Shown: positions 1 to 8,218 of the stretch, piece after piece
How the letters are laid out: each line of letters begins with the position of its first letter
Position numbering within the stretch: the first letter of the stretch is position 1
Source: DASSFG01 sp035547915
GTDB taxonomy: Bacteria; Planctomycetota; Planctomycetia; Pirellulales; JAICIG01
Assembly: GCA_035547915.1 (NCBI GenBank)
Contig: DASZTS010000011.1
Location: forward strand, 105,626-169,625
Direction: 5' to 3'
Length of the DNA stretch: 64,000 nt
Position numbers and translations under genes: made by a program
The notes under the pieces: model-generated
Told to the model about the DNA's origin: nothing
Databases searched by the model: none
Seen by the model: only the letters and a program-made list of their open reading frames with translations

Positions 1-264
1 AATGTCCAAGCCGCCGAACTCACGGTCGGCCGCCGCGAGGGCCGCGGAGCGGGCCGTCCGATCGGTGACGTCGCCGGGTGCCAAAACGGCTTGCCCACCG
101 GCCGCGCGAATCCGGTCGGCCACCTCTTGTAGCTTCTCTTCGCGTCGGCCGTTGAGCACCAAACGGGCGTGCCGCGTGGCAAGTTCGATCGCCAATGCCG
201 CTCCGATGCCGCTGGATGCTCCGGTGATCAGAACACGAATTTCGGCGAGGTTGCGACGCGACAT
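1..264 (-). CDS. Short-chain dehydrogenase/reductase, N-terminal part (cut by window edge)
   Basis: This leftward reading frame starts with ATG at 264 and runs off the left edge, so only the first 88 residues are present. Residues 9-20 form beta-1 and the nucleotide-binding turn, with VLITGASSGIG matching the classical SDR TGxxxGxG motif. A following NGRR segment resembles the cofactor-discriminating end of beta-2, where the paired arginines would favour NADP(H). A later PGDVTD segment matches the conserved acidic adenine-binding position. The catalytic Tyr-x-x-x-Lys lies outside the window, so the substrate cannot be inferred. It is divergent from birA, leaving about 200 bp for both promoters. 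Confidence 0.85.
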   Translation of the reverse strand, partial: MSRRNLAEIRVLITGASSGIGAALAIELATRHARLVLNGRREEKLQEVADRIRAAGGQAVLAPGDVTDRTARSAALAAADREFGGLDI

Positions 265-462
265 CTGGCAATAGGCAACGGCGATGCTGACCGAAACGAA
301 CGTTGTTTTAGCACTCTGCCCCGTGACGATCATACAAGGTCTTCGTCGACGGTGGATTGCCCCTATTCGCGAGCGCCCGGCGTACCGGCCGGTTTTCGGC
401 TAAACTCTCAACGTCTTCGTACGCTGCCGCCGTTTGGATCAAGAGAGGGTTGGATTCCGACC

Positions 463-1245
463 GTGTCAGATTTTACGTCATTCGATTGGTCGCCGCTCGT
501 GGCGTCCGGCCTCATCGAGCGCGCCGAACATTTTGTATCGCTCGGATCGACCAACGACTACGCACGAGAATTGGCTGCGAGCCTGCCGCGCGGCGAAAAG
601 GTATTGATCGTCGCCGACGAGCAGACCGCTGGACGCGGGCGTGGCACCAACCGTTGGTGGACCGGAGCGGGTAGCCTGGCTTTCAGCCTGCTTTTCGATC
701 CCGCGGAACGGAATGTCGAGCGCCGCTGCTACCCCATGATTTCGCTCGTCGCGGCGATTGCCATCGTCGACGCCGTGGGAGCCGTGACCCGTCGATCCGA
801 CGTGGGCCTGCACTGGCCCAACGATGTGTTCATCGCCGGCCGCAAGGTGGCGGGCGTGTTGATCGAAGGACTCGCCGACGGCCGCCACGTGTTGGGCATT
901 GGCTGCAATGTCAATAACCGCACAATTGAGGCTCCGCCCGAACTTGCCGACGTGGCAATATCTCTGGCCGACCTCACGGGCCGGTGTATCTCTCGGTGCG
1001 ACTTACTCGTGGACATTTTGCAGCGGCTCGACGTGCATCTGGCGGCGTTGGCCGGGCAACCGCAAAAGGTAGGCCAGCGTGCCGACGAACTGTGCCTGCA
1101 ACATGGCTCACACCTGACGGTGCGCGCCGGCACGCGAGAGACCTCCGGCGTCTGCGCCGGTATCGCTGCCGACGGAGCGCTGCTATTGGACACCCCGACC
1201 GGCCGCCAGGCGCTCTACTCCGGCGTGCTGGTGAAGAACCGCTGA
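463..1245 (+). CDS. birA: Biotin--[acetyl-CoA-carboxylase] ligase, catalytic-core type
   Basis: The protein attaches biotin to the biotin carboxyl carrier protein through biotinyl-AMP. The GRGRGTNRWW stretch is the ATP/biotin loop of the BPL/LplA/LipB fold. It is followed by a strand around SLAFSLLF, the conserved HWPNDVFI motif holding the biotin-contacting lysine region, and a KVAGVLIEG strand. A small SH3-like C-terminal domain follows (ending ALYSGVLVKNR). I chose GTG 463 because AGAGAGG lies just upstream at 441-448 and the protein then begins where the family does. Frame-open sequence back to 169 has no family similarity. About 260 residues with no N-terminal HTH means a ligase without repressor function. 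A biotin-dependent pathway gene, accD, lies just downstream on the other strand. Confidence 0.9.
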   Translation: MSDFTSFDWSPLVASGLIERAEHFVSLGSTNDYARELAASLPRGEKVLIVADEQTAGRGRGTNRWWTGAGSLAFSLLFDPAERNVERRCYPMISLVAAIAIVDAVGAVTRRSDVGLHWPNDVFIAGRKVAGVLIEGLADGRHVLGIGCNVNNRTIEAPPELADVAISLADLTGRCISRCDLLVDILQRLDVHLAALAGQPQKVGQRADELCLQHGSHLTVRAGTRETSGVCAGIAADGALLLDTPTGRQALYSGVLVKNR

Positions 1246-1270
1246 AGTCGCGACGGCGGCCCGAAAAACC

Positions 1271-2146
1271 TCAAGCGGCGTCGACCGACTTCACGTCGGC
1301 AATCGCTTTCAAGAAGTCGTTCAAGGTGGCGAACCGCTTCTCGGGGTCGCGTTCGACGCAGCGCATGATGGCCTTGGCCAATCGCGGTTCGATCTGAGGC
1401 CGGTAGCGTTCGATCTCCACCGGCGCATGCTCGACATGTTTCATGGCCACGAGCCCCGTATCGCCGCGCTCCCAGGGGAGTTGGCCGGTGCAAATCTCGT
1501 AAGCGCTCATGCCGAAGGCAAACAGGTCGATACGCTGGTCCGTGGCGCGACGTTTGACCAGTTCAGGAGCCATGTAGTTCGGATTGCCCGTGCGATTGCC
1601 CGGCTGCATAAAGGGGGGCGTGGCCGGCACGGTCAGGCCAAAGTCGATGAGCTTCAGGTTGTCGCCCTGCGGATCGACCATAAAGTTCCGCGGACAGATG
1701 TCGCGGTGAATGAAACCGCCGTCGTGAACGGCCTGCACGGCCTCGGCGGCCTGCCGGATGATCGGAATGCGACGCTGGGCGAGCAGCGGGCCGCGGGTGC
1801 CGATGAACAGATCGACACCCTGTCCCTCGACAAACTCCATGACGACGAAGCTCTCCCCCTGCGAAGTCGTCCCATGCTGGAGCACCTTGACGATGCGCGG
1901 ATGGTTGAGCTTGGCCAGGATTTCGGCCTCGGTCGGTTTGTTGAGGCCCTTGAAGCGGGCTTCGAACTCGGCCGTTTTCTTGGGGTCGAGGATCTTTAGT
2001 CCGACGACCTTGCCGGTCTCTTTATCGCGGGCCTTGTAGAACTTCGACATCGTGCCCGAGTCGACCGCGCGGAGCAACTCGTATTTGGCGCGCACGTCAA
2101 CGCGCCCGCTGGAGAGCATCGACTTAAACTGGTCCAACAGACCCAT
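1271..2146 (-). CDS. Serine/threonine protein kinase with atypical catalytic loop
   Basis: A 291-residue single-domain protein kinase with no membrane segment or sensor domain. The VAIK-type lysine is in GLKIL. The catalytic Asp is residue 149 in an HRDICPRN loop, and the magnesium-binding DFG is in LIDFGL, followed by an APE-like YMAPELV. Two features are odd. The usual HRDxK lysine is Cys151, and the glycine-rich loop (VDSGTMSKFYKA) has lost most glycines. The essential Lys, Asp and Asn remain, so activity is plausible but not certain. The start codon directly follows the accD stop, so both are probably translated from one transcript. The substrate is unknown; the location suggests a link with lipid or central carbon metabolism, which is inference. 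Confidence 0.85.
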   Translation of the reverse strand: MGLLDQFKSMLSSGRVDVRAKYELLRAVDSGTMSKFYKARDKETGKVVGLKILDPKKTAEFEARFKGLNKPTEAEILAKLNHPRIVKVLQHGTTSQGESFVVMEFVEGQGVDLFIGTRGPLLAQRRIPIIRQAAEAVQAVHDGGFIHRDICPRNFMVDPQGDNLKLIDFGLTVPATPPFMQPGNRTGNPNYMAPELVKRRATDQRIDLFAFGMSAYEICTGQLPWERGDTGLVAMKHVEHAPVEIERYRPQIEPRLAKAIMRCVERDPEKRFATLNDFLKAIADVKSVDAA

Positions 2147-2998
2147 CTATTTACCGCAATAGTCGATCGCGCGGGCGATCTCGCTTTGCAGGTCGCCACG
2201 GCGCACGATGCGATCGATGAAGCCGTGTTCGAGCAAGAACTCGCTCGTCTGAAACCCTTTGGGAAGCTCAATGCGAATCGTGGCTTGGATGGTGCGCGGT
2301 CCGGCGAAACCGATCAGTGCCTTGGGCTCGGCGAAGATCAGGTCGCCCAGCGAGGCGAAGCTGGCCGCCACGCCGCCCATCGTGGGATTGGTCAGTACCG
2401 AAATGTACAGTCCGCCGGCCTGGTCATAGCGGGCCAGGGCCGAAGAGATCTTGGCCATCTGCATCAGCGATAAGATACCCTCGTGCATGCGGGCACCACC
2501 GCCCGACCCGCTGATGATGATGAGCGGCAACTGCTGCTGCGTGGCGCGTTCGACCAGCCGGGTGAGCTTCTCGCCCACCACCGAACCCATGCTGCCCATG
2601 ATGAAGGCCGAATCGGTCACACCGAAGGCGACCCGGCGGGCGCGAATCATACCGGTACCGGTCACGGCCGCATCGCGCAGGCCGGTGCGGCTCTGCTCGG
2701 CCTTGAGACGCTCCGCATACGGTTTCTTATCGGCGAAGCCGAGCGGGTCGGTCGGCAGAAGGTCCGCATCCCATTCCTCGAACGTTCCGTCGTCGAGAAG
2801 CTGTCGAATCCGCTCCTGGGCCGAAACGTACCAGTGGTAGTCGCACTCCGGGCAGACGCCGAGCCGTCTTTCGGCTTCTTTGCGAAAGATCATGCCCTGG
2901 CATCCGGGGCAACGCTGCCAAAGACCCTCCGGCACACCCCGTTTCTTGCGCGTCATGTTCGTTTGCCCGGCTTGGACATCGGAGCTGCCGGTGGCCAT
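2147..2998 (-). CDS. accD: Acetyl-CoA carboxylase carboxyltransferase subunit beta
   Basis: The beta half of the carboxyltransferase moves the carboxyl group from biotin to acetyl-CoA to make malonyl-CoA, the first committed step of fatty-acid synthesis. An N-terminal four-cysteine zinc ribbon (CPGCQ near residue 30, CPECDYHW near residue 50) precedes the crotonase-like core. The core has SGSGGGARMHEG around the acyl-CoA oxyanion region and PTMGGVAASFA further on. The 283-residue length is normal for AccD. The ATG at 2998 has GAGGG about ten bases upstream. AccA, AccB and AccC are not in the window. The gene lies between the phosphatase-like gene and the kinase in a leftward cluster, with no gap before the kinase. 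Confidence 0.95.
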   Translation of the reverse strand: MATGSSDVQAGQTNMTRKKRGVPEGLWQRCPGCQGMIFRKEAERRLGVCPECDYHWYVSAQERIRQLLDDGTFEEWDADLLPTDPLGFADKKPYAERLKAEQSRTGLRDAAVTGTGMIRARRVAFGVTDSAFIMGSMGSVVGEKLTRLVERATQQQLPLIIISGSGGGARMHEGILSLMQMAKISSALARYDQAGGLYISVLTNPTMGGVAASFASLGDLIFAEPKALIGFAGPRTIQATIRIELPKGFQTSEFLLEHGFIDRIVRRGDLQSEIARAIDYCGK

Positions 2999-3054
2999 GT
3001 TTCGCGATCCCTCTTGGTTTTAACGGAGGTGAATTGTGCTGCCCGTCGGTCAAC

Positions 3055-3636
3055 TTAATTCGTGTGCGCCAGGCTATGCGGCTCGACCTCGATGACCTGC
3101 CACGTGCCGTGCCGGCCGACCGCCTGCCACAGATCGCCCACGTCGCTTTGTTCCAGGTAGGCCCGCACCAGGCTGGCGAGCGGTTCGGGCACGACCAGGC
3201 CGATCGTGCCCCCTTTGTGCTTCTTGAGGATCTTTGCCAGCGCCGACCGGACGCGATCCTGCGCATCGCCTACCATCTCGCCACCGGGCGGGCAGACGCT
3301 CTCCGGCTGCTCCTGCCACTGGCGATAGACCTTCGGCTGTTTCCGCTTGACCTCCTCGACGAGCATGCCTTGCCATAGGCCATGGTCGAGATTGCGCAAG
3401 CTATCGAGCGTCTTGAGCTTAACCCCTAGCGCCGCGGCGATCGCACCGGCGGTCTGCAACGCGTGTTCGCAGTCGGACGAATAGAGGGCATCGATGCCCA
3501 AGCCGGCCAACTCGGAGCTGATTCGAGCGGCCTCGCCGGTGCCTTCTGCATTCAGGGGCACCTCGAGTGCTCCCTGAATGCGGCCCTGTTGCACGTATTC
3601 TGTTGCGCCGGGACGAACGAGAACGATTCGTACCAT
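3055..3636 (-). CDS. Histidine-phosphatase-fold protein lacking the catalytic histidines
   Basis: The 193 residues align with the phosphoglycerate-mutase/histidine-phosphatase fold: VRIVLVRPGATEY at the N-terminus, PLNAEGTGEA, LYSSDCEHALQTA, and a final strand GLVVPEPLASLV. The residues that define catalysis are changed. The phospho-accepting RHG is RPG at residues 8-10, the arginine normally found before ALQTA is His, and the second histidine (usually VVSHG) is replaced by Pro-Glu-Pro. The fold-forming residues are well kept, so this looks like a maintained pseudoenzyme and not a decaying gene. It lies between rpe and accD in the same orientation. A regulatory or binding role is inference. 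Confidence 0.8.
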   Translation of the reverse strand: MVRIVLVRPGATEYVQQGRIQGALEVPLNAEGTGEAARISSELAGLGIDALYSSDCEHALQTAGAIAAALGVKLKTLDSLRNLDHGLWQGMLVEEVKRKQPKVYRQWQEQPESVCPPGGEMVGDAQDRVRSALAKILKKHKGGTIGLVVPEPLASLVRAYLEQSDVGDLWQAVGRHGTWQVIEVEPHSLAHTN

Positions 3637-3657
3637 CGCTGTTCCGTTTTATCCTCC

Positions 3658-4347
3658 TCAATGAGAATGGGCGAGGCTCGTCAAATCGGCCAGCGCCGCC
3701 TGATAGTCGTGTTGCTTGAAGATGCCTGAACCGATCACGAGCATCTGAGCCCCGGCATCCACAGCCGGTGTAACCGTCTTGCGGTTCACTCCTCCGTCGA
3801 TCTCCAAAAGGACTTCCGGTCCGACTCGCTGGCGCAGGTCGCGTAACTTTTCCAAGGCGACCGGATCGAACTCCTGCCCGCCAAAACCGGGCATGACACT
3901 CATCACCAGCACAAGGTCACAAAGATCGAGGCAATGGCTAATCGCGTCAACCGGCGTAGGTGGGTTAATCGCCAGACCGGCGGCAGCCCCGAGACGCCGA
4001 ATCTGCTCCAGTACCGGACGCGGATCGTCGACGGCCTCGGCATGGATTGTCATACCGTGCGCGCCGGCCTCGAAATAGCGTTCGATGTACTCGCCTGGGT
4101 TGGAGATCATCAGGTGAACATCCAACGGCAGCCGCGTCATCTTGGAGAAGGCTTCGACCAGCGTCAGTCCGTACGACAGATTGGGCACGAAATGGCCATC
4201 CATCACGTCCAGATGCAGGGCATGCGCCCCGGCGGCCTCGAGACGGTCGACCTCCTCTTGAAGACGCCCCCAGTCGCACATCAGGATCGACGGCAAAACG
4301 ACGGGCGAGACCGCGCGGAGGGCAGGCAAATAACTGCGGCGTGACAT
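3658..4347 (-). CDS. rpe: Ribulose-phosphate 3-epimerase
   Basis: A TIM-barrel enzyme that interconverts D-ribulose 5-phosphate and D-xylulose 5-phosphate in the pentose-phosphate pathway. Diagnostic segments are VLPSILMCDWGRL (beta-1), HLDVMDGHFVPNLSYG (metal His and catalytic Asp), LDVHLMISNP (second metal His), VMSVMPGFGGQ (phosphate loop), and LEIDGGVN with the second catalytic Asp. A final GSGIF binds phosphate. At 229 residues it is slightly longer than usual because of about 17 extra N-terminal residues. No good Shine-Dalgarno precedes ATG 4347, so a leaderless or slightly shorter start is possible. It is the first gene of the leftward cluster rpe - phosphatase-like - accD - kinase. 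Confidence 0.95.
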   Translation of the reverse strand: MSRRSYLPALRAVSPVVLPSILMCDWGRLQEEVDRLEAAGAHALHLDVMDGHFVPNLSYGLTLVEAFSKMTRLPLDVHLMISNPGEYIERYFEAGAHGMTIHAEAVDDPRPVLEQIRRLGAAAGLAINPPTPVDAISHCLDLCDLVLVMSVMPGFGGQEFDPVALEKLRDLRQRVGPEVLLEIDGGVNRKTVTPAVDAGAQMLVIGSGIFKQHDYQAALADLTSLAHSH

Positions 4348-4715
4348 AAGGGCAGGCTAGTCAGCCAAATCATGCTTGCCCACGAAGGCAAGCGGTGGGC
4401 AAAGAAGGTACCATCTTGTGCGGTATGGCCGCGACTAACACCAAAGAAACGCCAGCCACTCGGCCTAATCAAGCGGCCGAGGTCGACTTTTATTCTAGCA
4501 AACCCGGCTTGCCTGGTCTGCGCCGTTCGACACGCGACTATAAGTCTATTGACAATCAACTGTTGCGCTCCGGGACCGTGTTTGCATAGCCGCTCGTTGA
4601 CGTATCGATGCCACTCGCGGGCGGGGTGCGCAGGGGGTCTGAAATCTATCGTCGGGGCGACCTTCGCATGGCTTCTTTGCCGATTTGGTATGGGACCCCT
4701 ACGCGGCCGATTTGT
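4348..4715. other. Intergenic region with no recognised gene
   Basis: This 368-bp stretch lies between rpe (leftward, starting at 4347) and the 3' end of the GAP1-type gene (leftward, ending at 4716). It should hold the rpe-cluster promoter and the terminator of the GAP1 operon. No reading frame has a convincing start and family match, and no tRNA-like fold was seen. A TTGACA-like hexamer occurs on the + strand near 4549, but with no gene to drive. I see no clear intrinsic terminator. Confidence 0.5.
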
Positions 4716-6164
4716 TTACGAGGCGTCGCCGAATAGCAGGCACACGACTTCCATGGTCGTGAGGGCCAAGGCCGGGTTATGGATCTGGTCCCCATCGATG
4801 CATTCGCGCCAGACGTGCAAGGCATGACGCAGGTATTGCTCTCGCGATTCTTCGACCAAGGACGGTCCGACCTGCGCGAGCACCTCGGGCCATAACCGCC
4901 GAATCTCATCGAGCGCTCCCGGCTTGCCGGCGATCGCCTCGAAGACCATGTCATCGAGAAGCTCCAGTTTTTCGATCGCCGCGGGGCACTGTTCGCCGAC
5001 GATGTGAGAGGGGTCGCCGGCCCATTCGTTGCTCTTGGCCGGCCTCGAATCCAACGAGTCCGGTGCCGATGGGCGCCCTGCCGACGGCCACTCGGCCGCC
5101 AAGCGGTCGATGACGGAGTAGGGGCGCCCCGCGTCGGACCTGTCGCGCGAATGCGGCGCGTCTGCCCGCCGCTCGTCGGCCGCGTGCGTGGCCGTCGCGG
5201 CTACGACCTCACCGGCTGAAAGTCGCGTCTCGTTTGCTTTCGTATCGGCGAGGGGCTGCGGTAGCTCGGGCTCGCGGGAGCCTGCCATGAGTTTGCGCAA
5301 TTCGTCGCCCAGCGGCCACAAGTCGGCCTCGGTCAGGCCCGGACGGGGGGTAGAAAGTTGCTGGGCCAAGAAGGCTATCTGACCCGTCTCGATGCAGCTC
5401 GCCACGAACCCGGCCCAGCCGTCGATGGCTGGAAGCATGGACGTCGGATTTGCGGATGTGTCGAGGACCGTCAATCCATGACGCTGGGCCAGTCGACGCT
5501 GCTCGGGCAGTTTGCCGCCGAGGCAGACGATGCGAAACGGCCGCCGCGGCGACAGCCGCAACCCCGTGGAAAAGGAAAACGACAGGCGGCACTCGACCGG
5601 CAAGCAATTGACTAGGGCTGCCACCCAGCTCTCATCGTACGAGGGCGACAACAGGGCTAGCTCGGGCGCGGCCAAGGCCGTCGCGATGATCGCCGGTAGC
5701 GAAGCCATGCCCGGTTCGCAAGCGAGACGCTTTAGGACCGTTTCGTCCACGGCTGCTGCCTGGCCATACAGGTGGAACGGCTCCAATTTAGCCGGTATCT
5801 CGTCCAATACGCGCAGTTGGTTTTGGGCCGAGGCCGCTTCCAGCACCGCAAATGGGTTGTTGGCGAAGCCCAACAGCACATCGGCCGCAACAACCAGGCA
5901 TTGGGTGTAGACCCGTGGCCCCTGCCGCGCACTGTATTCCTGCCCCGCCAATGTCGTCCGCGAGATGCAGTAGCAGCCGCTGGGCAGCCCGAAGAAGTTG
6001 ACACTCGTGGCACCCTCCAGGTTCCACAACGAGTCGTGCGATGGACCCCACGCCGCAAGCTCGCCCAAGTCGGTCTTACCGATGCCCGCGCTGCGCGCGA
6101 CGAGTTGATAGCCGTCGCGGCGGGCGGTCTGAGCTGAAGTGAAGATGGCTTGTTCGATTAACAC
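4716..6164 (-). CDS. GAP1-type (GTPase-associated protein 1) N-terminal domain protein
   Basis: A 482-residue cytoplasmic protein. Its N-terminal half (AIFTSAQTARRDGYQLVARS, then DLGELAAWGPSHDSL and FFGLPSGCYCISRT) matches my memory of the GAP1-N2 module described by comparative genomics as an obligate partner of TRAFAC-like GTPases. A middle helical region (about residues 130-270) is followed by a low-complexity linker rich in Ala, Asp and Arg (about 290-375) and a short helical C-terminus. It starts 3 bp after the GTPase stop codon and is the last gene of the operon, a layout expected for a GTPase and its partner. The biochemical role is not established; membrane or GTPase tethering has been suggested for the family. 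Confidence is high for partnership and moderate for domain naming. Confidence 0.7.
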   Translation of the reverse strand: MLIEQAIFTSAQTARRDGYQLVARSAGIGKTDLGELAAWGPSHDSLWNLEGATSVNFFGLPSGCYCISRTTLAGQEYSARQGPRVYTQCLVVAADVLLGFANNPFAVLEAASAQNQLRVLDEIPAKLEPFHLYGQAAAVDETVLKRLACEPGMASLPAIIATALAAPELALLSPSYDESWVAALVNCLPVECRLSFSFSTGLRLSPRRPFRIVCLGGKLPEQRRLAQRHGLTVLDTSANPTSMLPAIDGWAGFVASCIETGQIAFLAQQLSTPRPGLTEADLWPLGDELRKLMAGSREPELPQPLADTKANETRLSAGEVVAATATHAADERRADAPHSRDRSDAGRPYSVIDRLAAEWPSAGRPSAPDSLDSRPAKSNEWAGDPSHIVGEQCPAAIEKLELLDDMVFEAIAGKPGALDEIRRLWPEVLAQVGPSLVEESREQYLRHALHVWRECIDGDQIHNPALALTTMEVVCLLFGDAS

Positions 6165-6167
6165 AGT

Positions 6168-7076
6168 TCAGCTTTTCAGTTGTTTGACGATCCACTCGAA
6201 AGGTTCGACGATGCCGCGCGGCTCGACACGCAGCGGCACCCGCACGCGGCCATAGCGTGTCGACCGGTAGGCACAGCCGCCGGCGACGCCCGCCGCGAAA
6301 AAGCGGTAGTTGCGGAACCGTTCTCGGCATTGCCGCCAGAAGCCGGGGGCCCGGAATTGCACGAACGTCGCGGGATCGTCGAAGCAGGGTTCGCATTCGT
6401 CGGCCTTGGTGAGCACGAACGCGACCGGCCGTCGGCTCCAATCGTGCCGTCCCCCGGCCTGGATTTCGGTCAGGTAGCTGAGCAGCTTCATCGTGAAATA
6501 GTCTTCGTCGAGCGAACCGCTCTGCAAGCGAGACGCGTCGACGAAGATCAACACGCCCAAGGACTTGGCCAGCAGCGGATAAACCACCCGATACGTGTGC
6601 GGATGATCGAGCTCTTCCAGCAGGGCCTCGCCGGGCATGTCGGGCAGGATCAATTCGAGGGGCGTCTTCTGGGCGTGCGACCGTATCTGGCAATGAACCC
6701 AATTCCAACGGTCAGGTTCGCACGGAGTCTTCTCCGGAAACTCGCCGCGGGCGAGTGCTCCGGCGGCCGCTTGCTGCAAGTTAATCGAAAAGGCTCCGCG
6801 GGCGAACGCTTGTAAACGATCGGGCTGCCGCGACAACATATCCATGAGCATGCCCAGGTAGACGGTCTTGCCGGCGGCACTGCTCCCCAAGGCTGCTACC
6901 AGGTTGGGCATCACCTTCTGCGAAGCCGCTTGATGCGCCAGTGCCATCGGCGCGAAGCAGTCGCGGCACAACTCGACGTCATAGGTGTTGCCCGCGCCGC
7001 AGATGTAGCAGGCCACCTGGTTGGCCTGCTGGATGAGCAGCATCGACTGTAACGGTTGCTGAACTTGTTTTAGCAT
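6168..7076 (-). CDS. Zinc-ribbon TRAFAC-type GTPase
   Basis: The 302-residue protein begins with a four-cysteine zinc ribbon (CYIC at residues 23-26, CRDC at 37-40). A P-loop GSSAAGKT follows at residues 64-71, preceded by a hydrophobic strand. The G3-like position is LILPDMPGEAL near residue 145, with an Asp followed by a GE pair. The guanine-specifying G4 motif is LTKADE, matching the NKxD/TKxD pattern, which supports GTP over ATP. The C-terminus has several aromatic and Arg-rich strands. I identify it with the GTPases that travel with GAP1-type proteins. It sits 3 bp from genes on both sides (SUMF1-fold upstream, GAP1-type downstream), so the operon is probably translated as a unit. Confidence 0.75.
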   Translation of the reverse strand: MLKQVQQPLQSMLLIQQANQVACYICGAGNTYDVELCRDCFAPMALAHQAASQKVMPNLVAALGSSAAGKTVYLGMLMDMLSRQPDRLQAFARGAFSINLQQAAAGALARGEFPEKTPCEPDRWNWVHCQIRSHAQKTPLELILPDMPGEALLEELDHPHTYRVVYPLLAKSLGVLIFVDASRLQSGSLDEDYFTMKLLSYLTEIQAGGRHDWSRRPVAFVLTKADECEPCFDDPATFVQFRAPGFWRQCRERFRNYRFFAAGVAGGCAYRSTRYGRVRVPLRVEPRGIVEPFEWIVKQLKS

Positions 7077-7079
7077 CGG

Positions 7080-8207
7080 TCAAAGAGTCAGAGGATTGGT
7101 TCGGACTACCGCGGTCCCGACGTCGCACCGGCTGAGGGCGCAACGAAAGCCGATATTGTGCTTGCGCGACAAAGGATTCTCGCCGCTTTGGAAATCGCAA
7201 CAGGCCTGGTGCTCGAAGTACGTGTCGAATGCCCCGCCGTGAATCGTTTTCAACATCGTCGGCAGATCGAGCGGTTCACCCTCCGCATCGACACCGTCGA
7301 AGTCTCCGCTGGTCCATTCCCAAACGTTGCCGATCAACTGGTAGACTCCGCCGACACTCACGCCGGTGGAAAACTGTGTAACGGCGGCCGTTCGCCCGGG
7401 GCCGGAACCCCAGACGTTGCAACGGCCGCGGTCCATCACGTCTCCCCAGGGAAAGCGGCGTTGAGAAACCTGGTTGTCGGCCAAGCACACCGGCCATGCG
7501 GCGGCCTTGACCCACTCGCTGTCGGTCGGCAGACGCTTGCCCACCCACCGCGAATAGGCCACCGCCTCGTACCAATTGATACCGACGACCGGGTGATCGT
7601 CTTCGCCGCTGGGGTAGCGACCACTCCGCCAGAATCGCGGCCCCGCTGTGCCTGTCAGATCGACGAACTCGGCCAAGACCGGCCAGACTTCGGCGTCCCA
7701 CAGCGGGAGGACGTCATATCCTCCGGCCACGACGAATTGCCGGAACTGCCGATTCGTGACCTGATAGCGGTCGAGCATGAGCGGTTCCACGTGCCGGAGC
7801 GTTTCGCCCTCGGCGGAGCTTTCGGCGTCGCGCCGGCTGAGATCGACGAGACCGGCCGGAACGTTTGCCATCGCCCGCTCTAGTGCGTCGCGCGCCAGAC
7901 CATACTGCTCGGTCGAAAGACTGGCTGTGATCTGCGGTCGCAACAGCAGGCAATAACGCCCCTGCTCGAGCATCCCCTCGACGAGTGTCGGCAGATCGGT
8001 CGCGGCGGCGACACCTGCCGCCTGCGCGGGTACAACCGGCGGTCGGTCGAGAGCAGCCGCAGGCTCGTCGGTCGGGGCGCTCGGGCGACGCACCAGCCGC
8101 GCCGCCCAGCGCGACCACCATGATCGTCCGCCGTTCTTGGCCGGCGCGTCGTCGTGATGGCCAGTCGGCTGGGCGACCGAATAGTCTGTGGCGTGCAAAA
8201 GCTGCAT
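7080..8207 (-). CDS. SUMF1/FGE-fold domain protein in the GTPase operon
   Basis: A 375-residue protein. About residues 1-130 are a variable region with Arg-rich and Pro/Ala-rich parts. Residues about 135-365 carry the formylglycine-generating-enzyme (SUMF1) fold: YQVTNRQFRQFV, HPVVGINWYEAVAYSRWVGKRLPTDSEW, FPWGD, GNVWEWTSG, and a final IGFRCA. The paired catalytic cysteines of true sulfatase-activating enzymes, which normally lie in a GGSxLCxxxYC-type segment after the WEW motif, are not present in that arrangement; the region reads GGAFDTYFEHQACCDF. It therefore probably acts as a binding or scaffold domain, as in many bacterial SUMF1-like proteins. It lacks a signal peptide, fitting cytoplasmic action with the adjacent GTPase. 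Confidence 0.75.
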   Translation of the reverse strand: MQLLHATDYSVAQPTGHHDDAPAKNGGRSWWSRWAARLVRRPSAPTDEPAAALDRPPVVPAQAAGVAAATDLPTLVEGMLEQGRYCLLLRPQITASLSTEQYGLARDALERAMANVPAGLVDLSRRDAESSAEGETLRHVEPLMLDRYQVTNRQFRQFVVAGGYDVLPLWDAEVWPVLAEFVDLTGTAGPRFWRSGRYPSGEDDHPVVGINWYEAVAYSRWVGKRLPTDSEWVKAAAWPVCLADNQVSQRRFPWGDVMDRGRCNVWGSGPGRTAAVTQFSTGVSVGGVYQLIGNVWEWTSGDFDGVDAEGEPLDLPTMLKTIHGGAFDTYFEHQACCDFQSGENPLSRKHNIGFRCALSRCDVGTAVVRTNPLTL

Positions 8208-8218
8208 GGTTCACCTGA

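Noticed and set aside
169..462. N-terminal extension of BirA to an ATG at 169
   Set aside because: The extension overlaps the divergent SDR gene, has no family similarity, and GTG 463 has a good ribosome-binding site.
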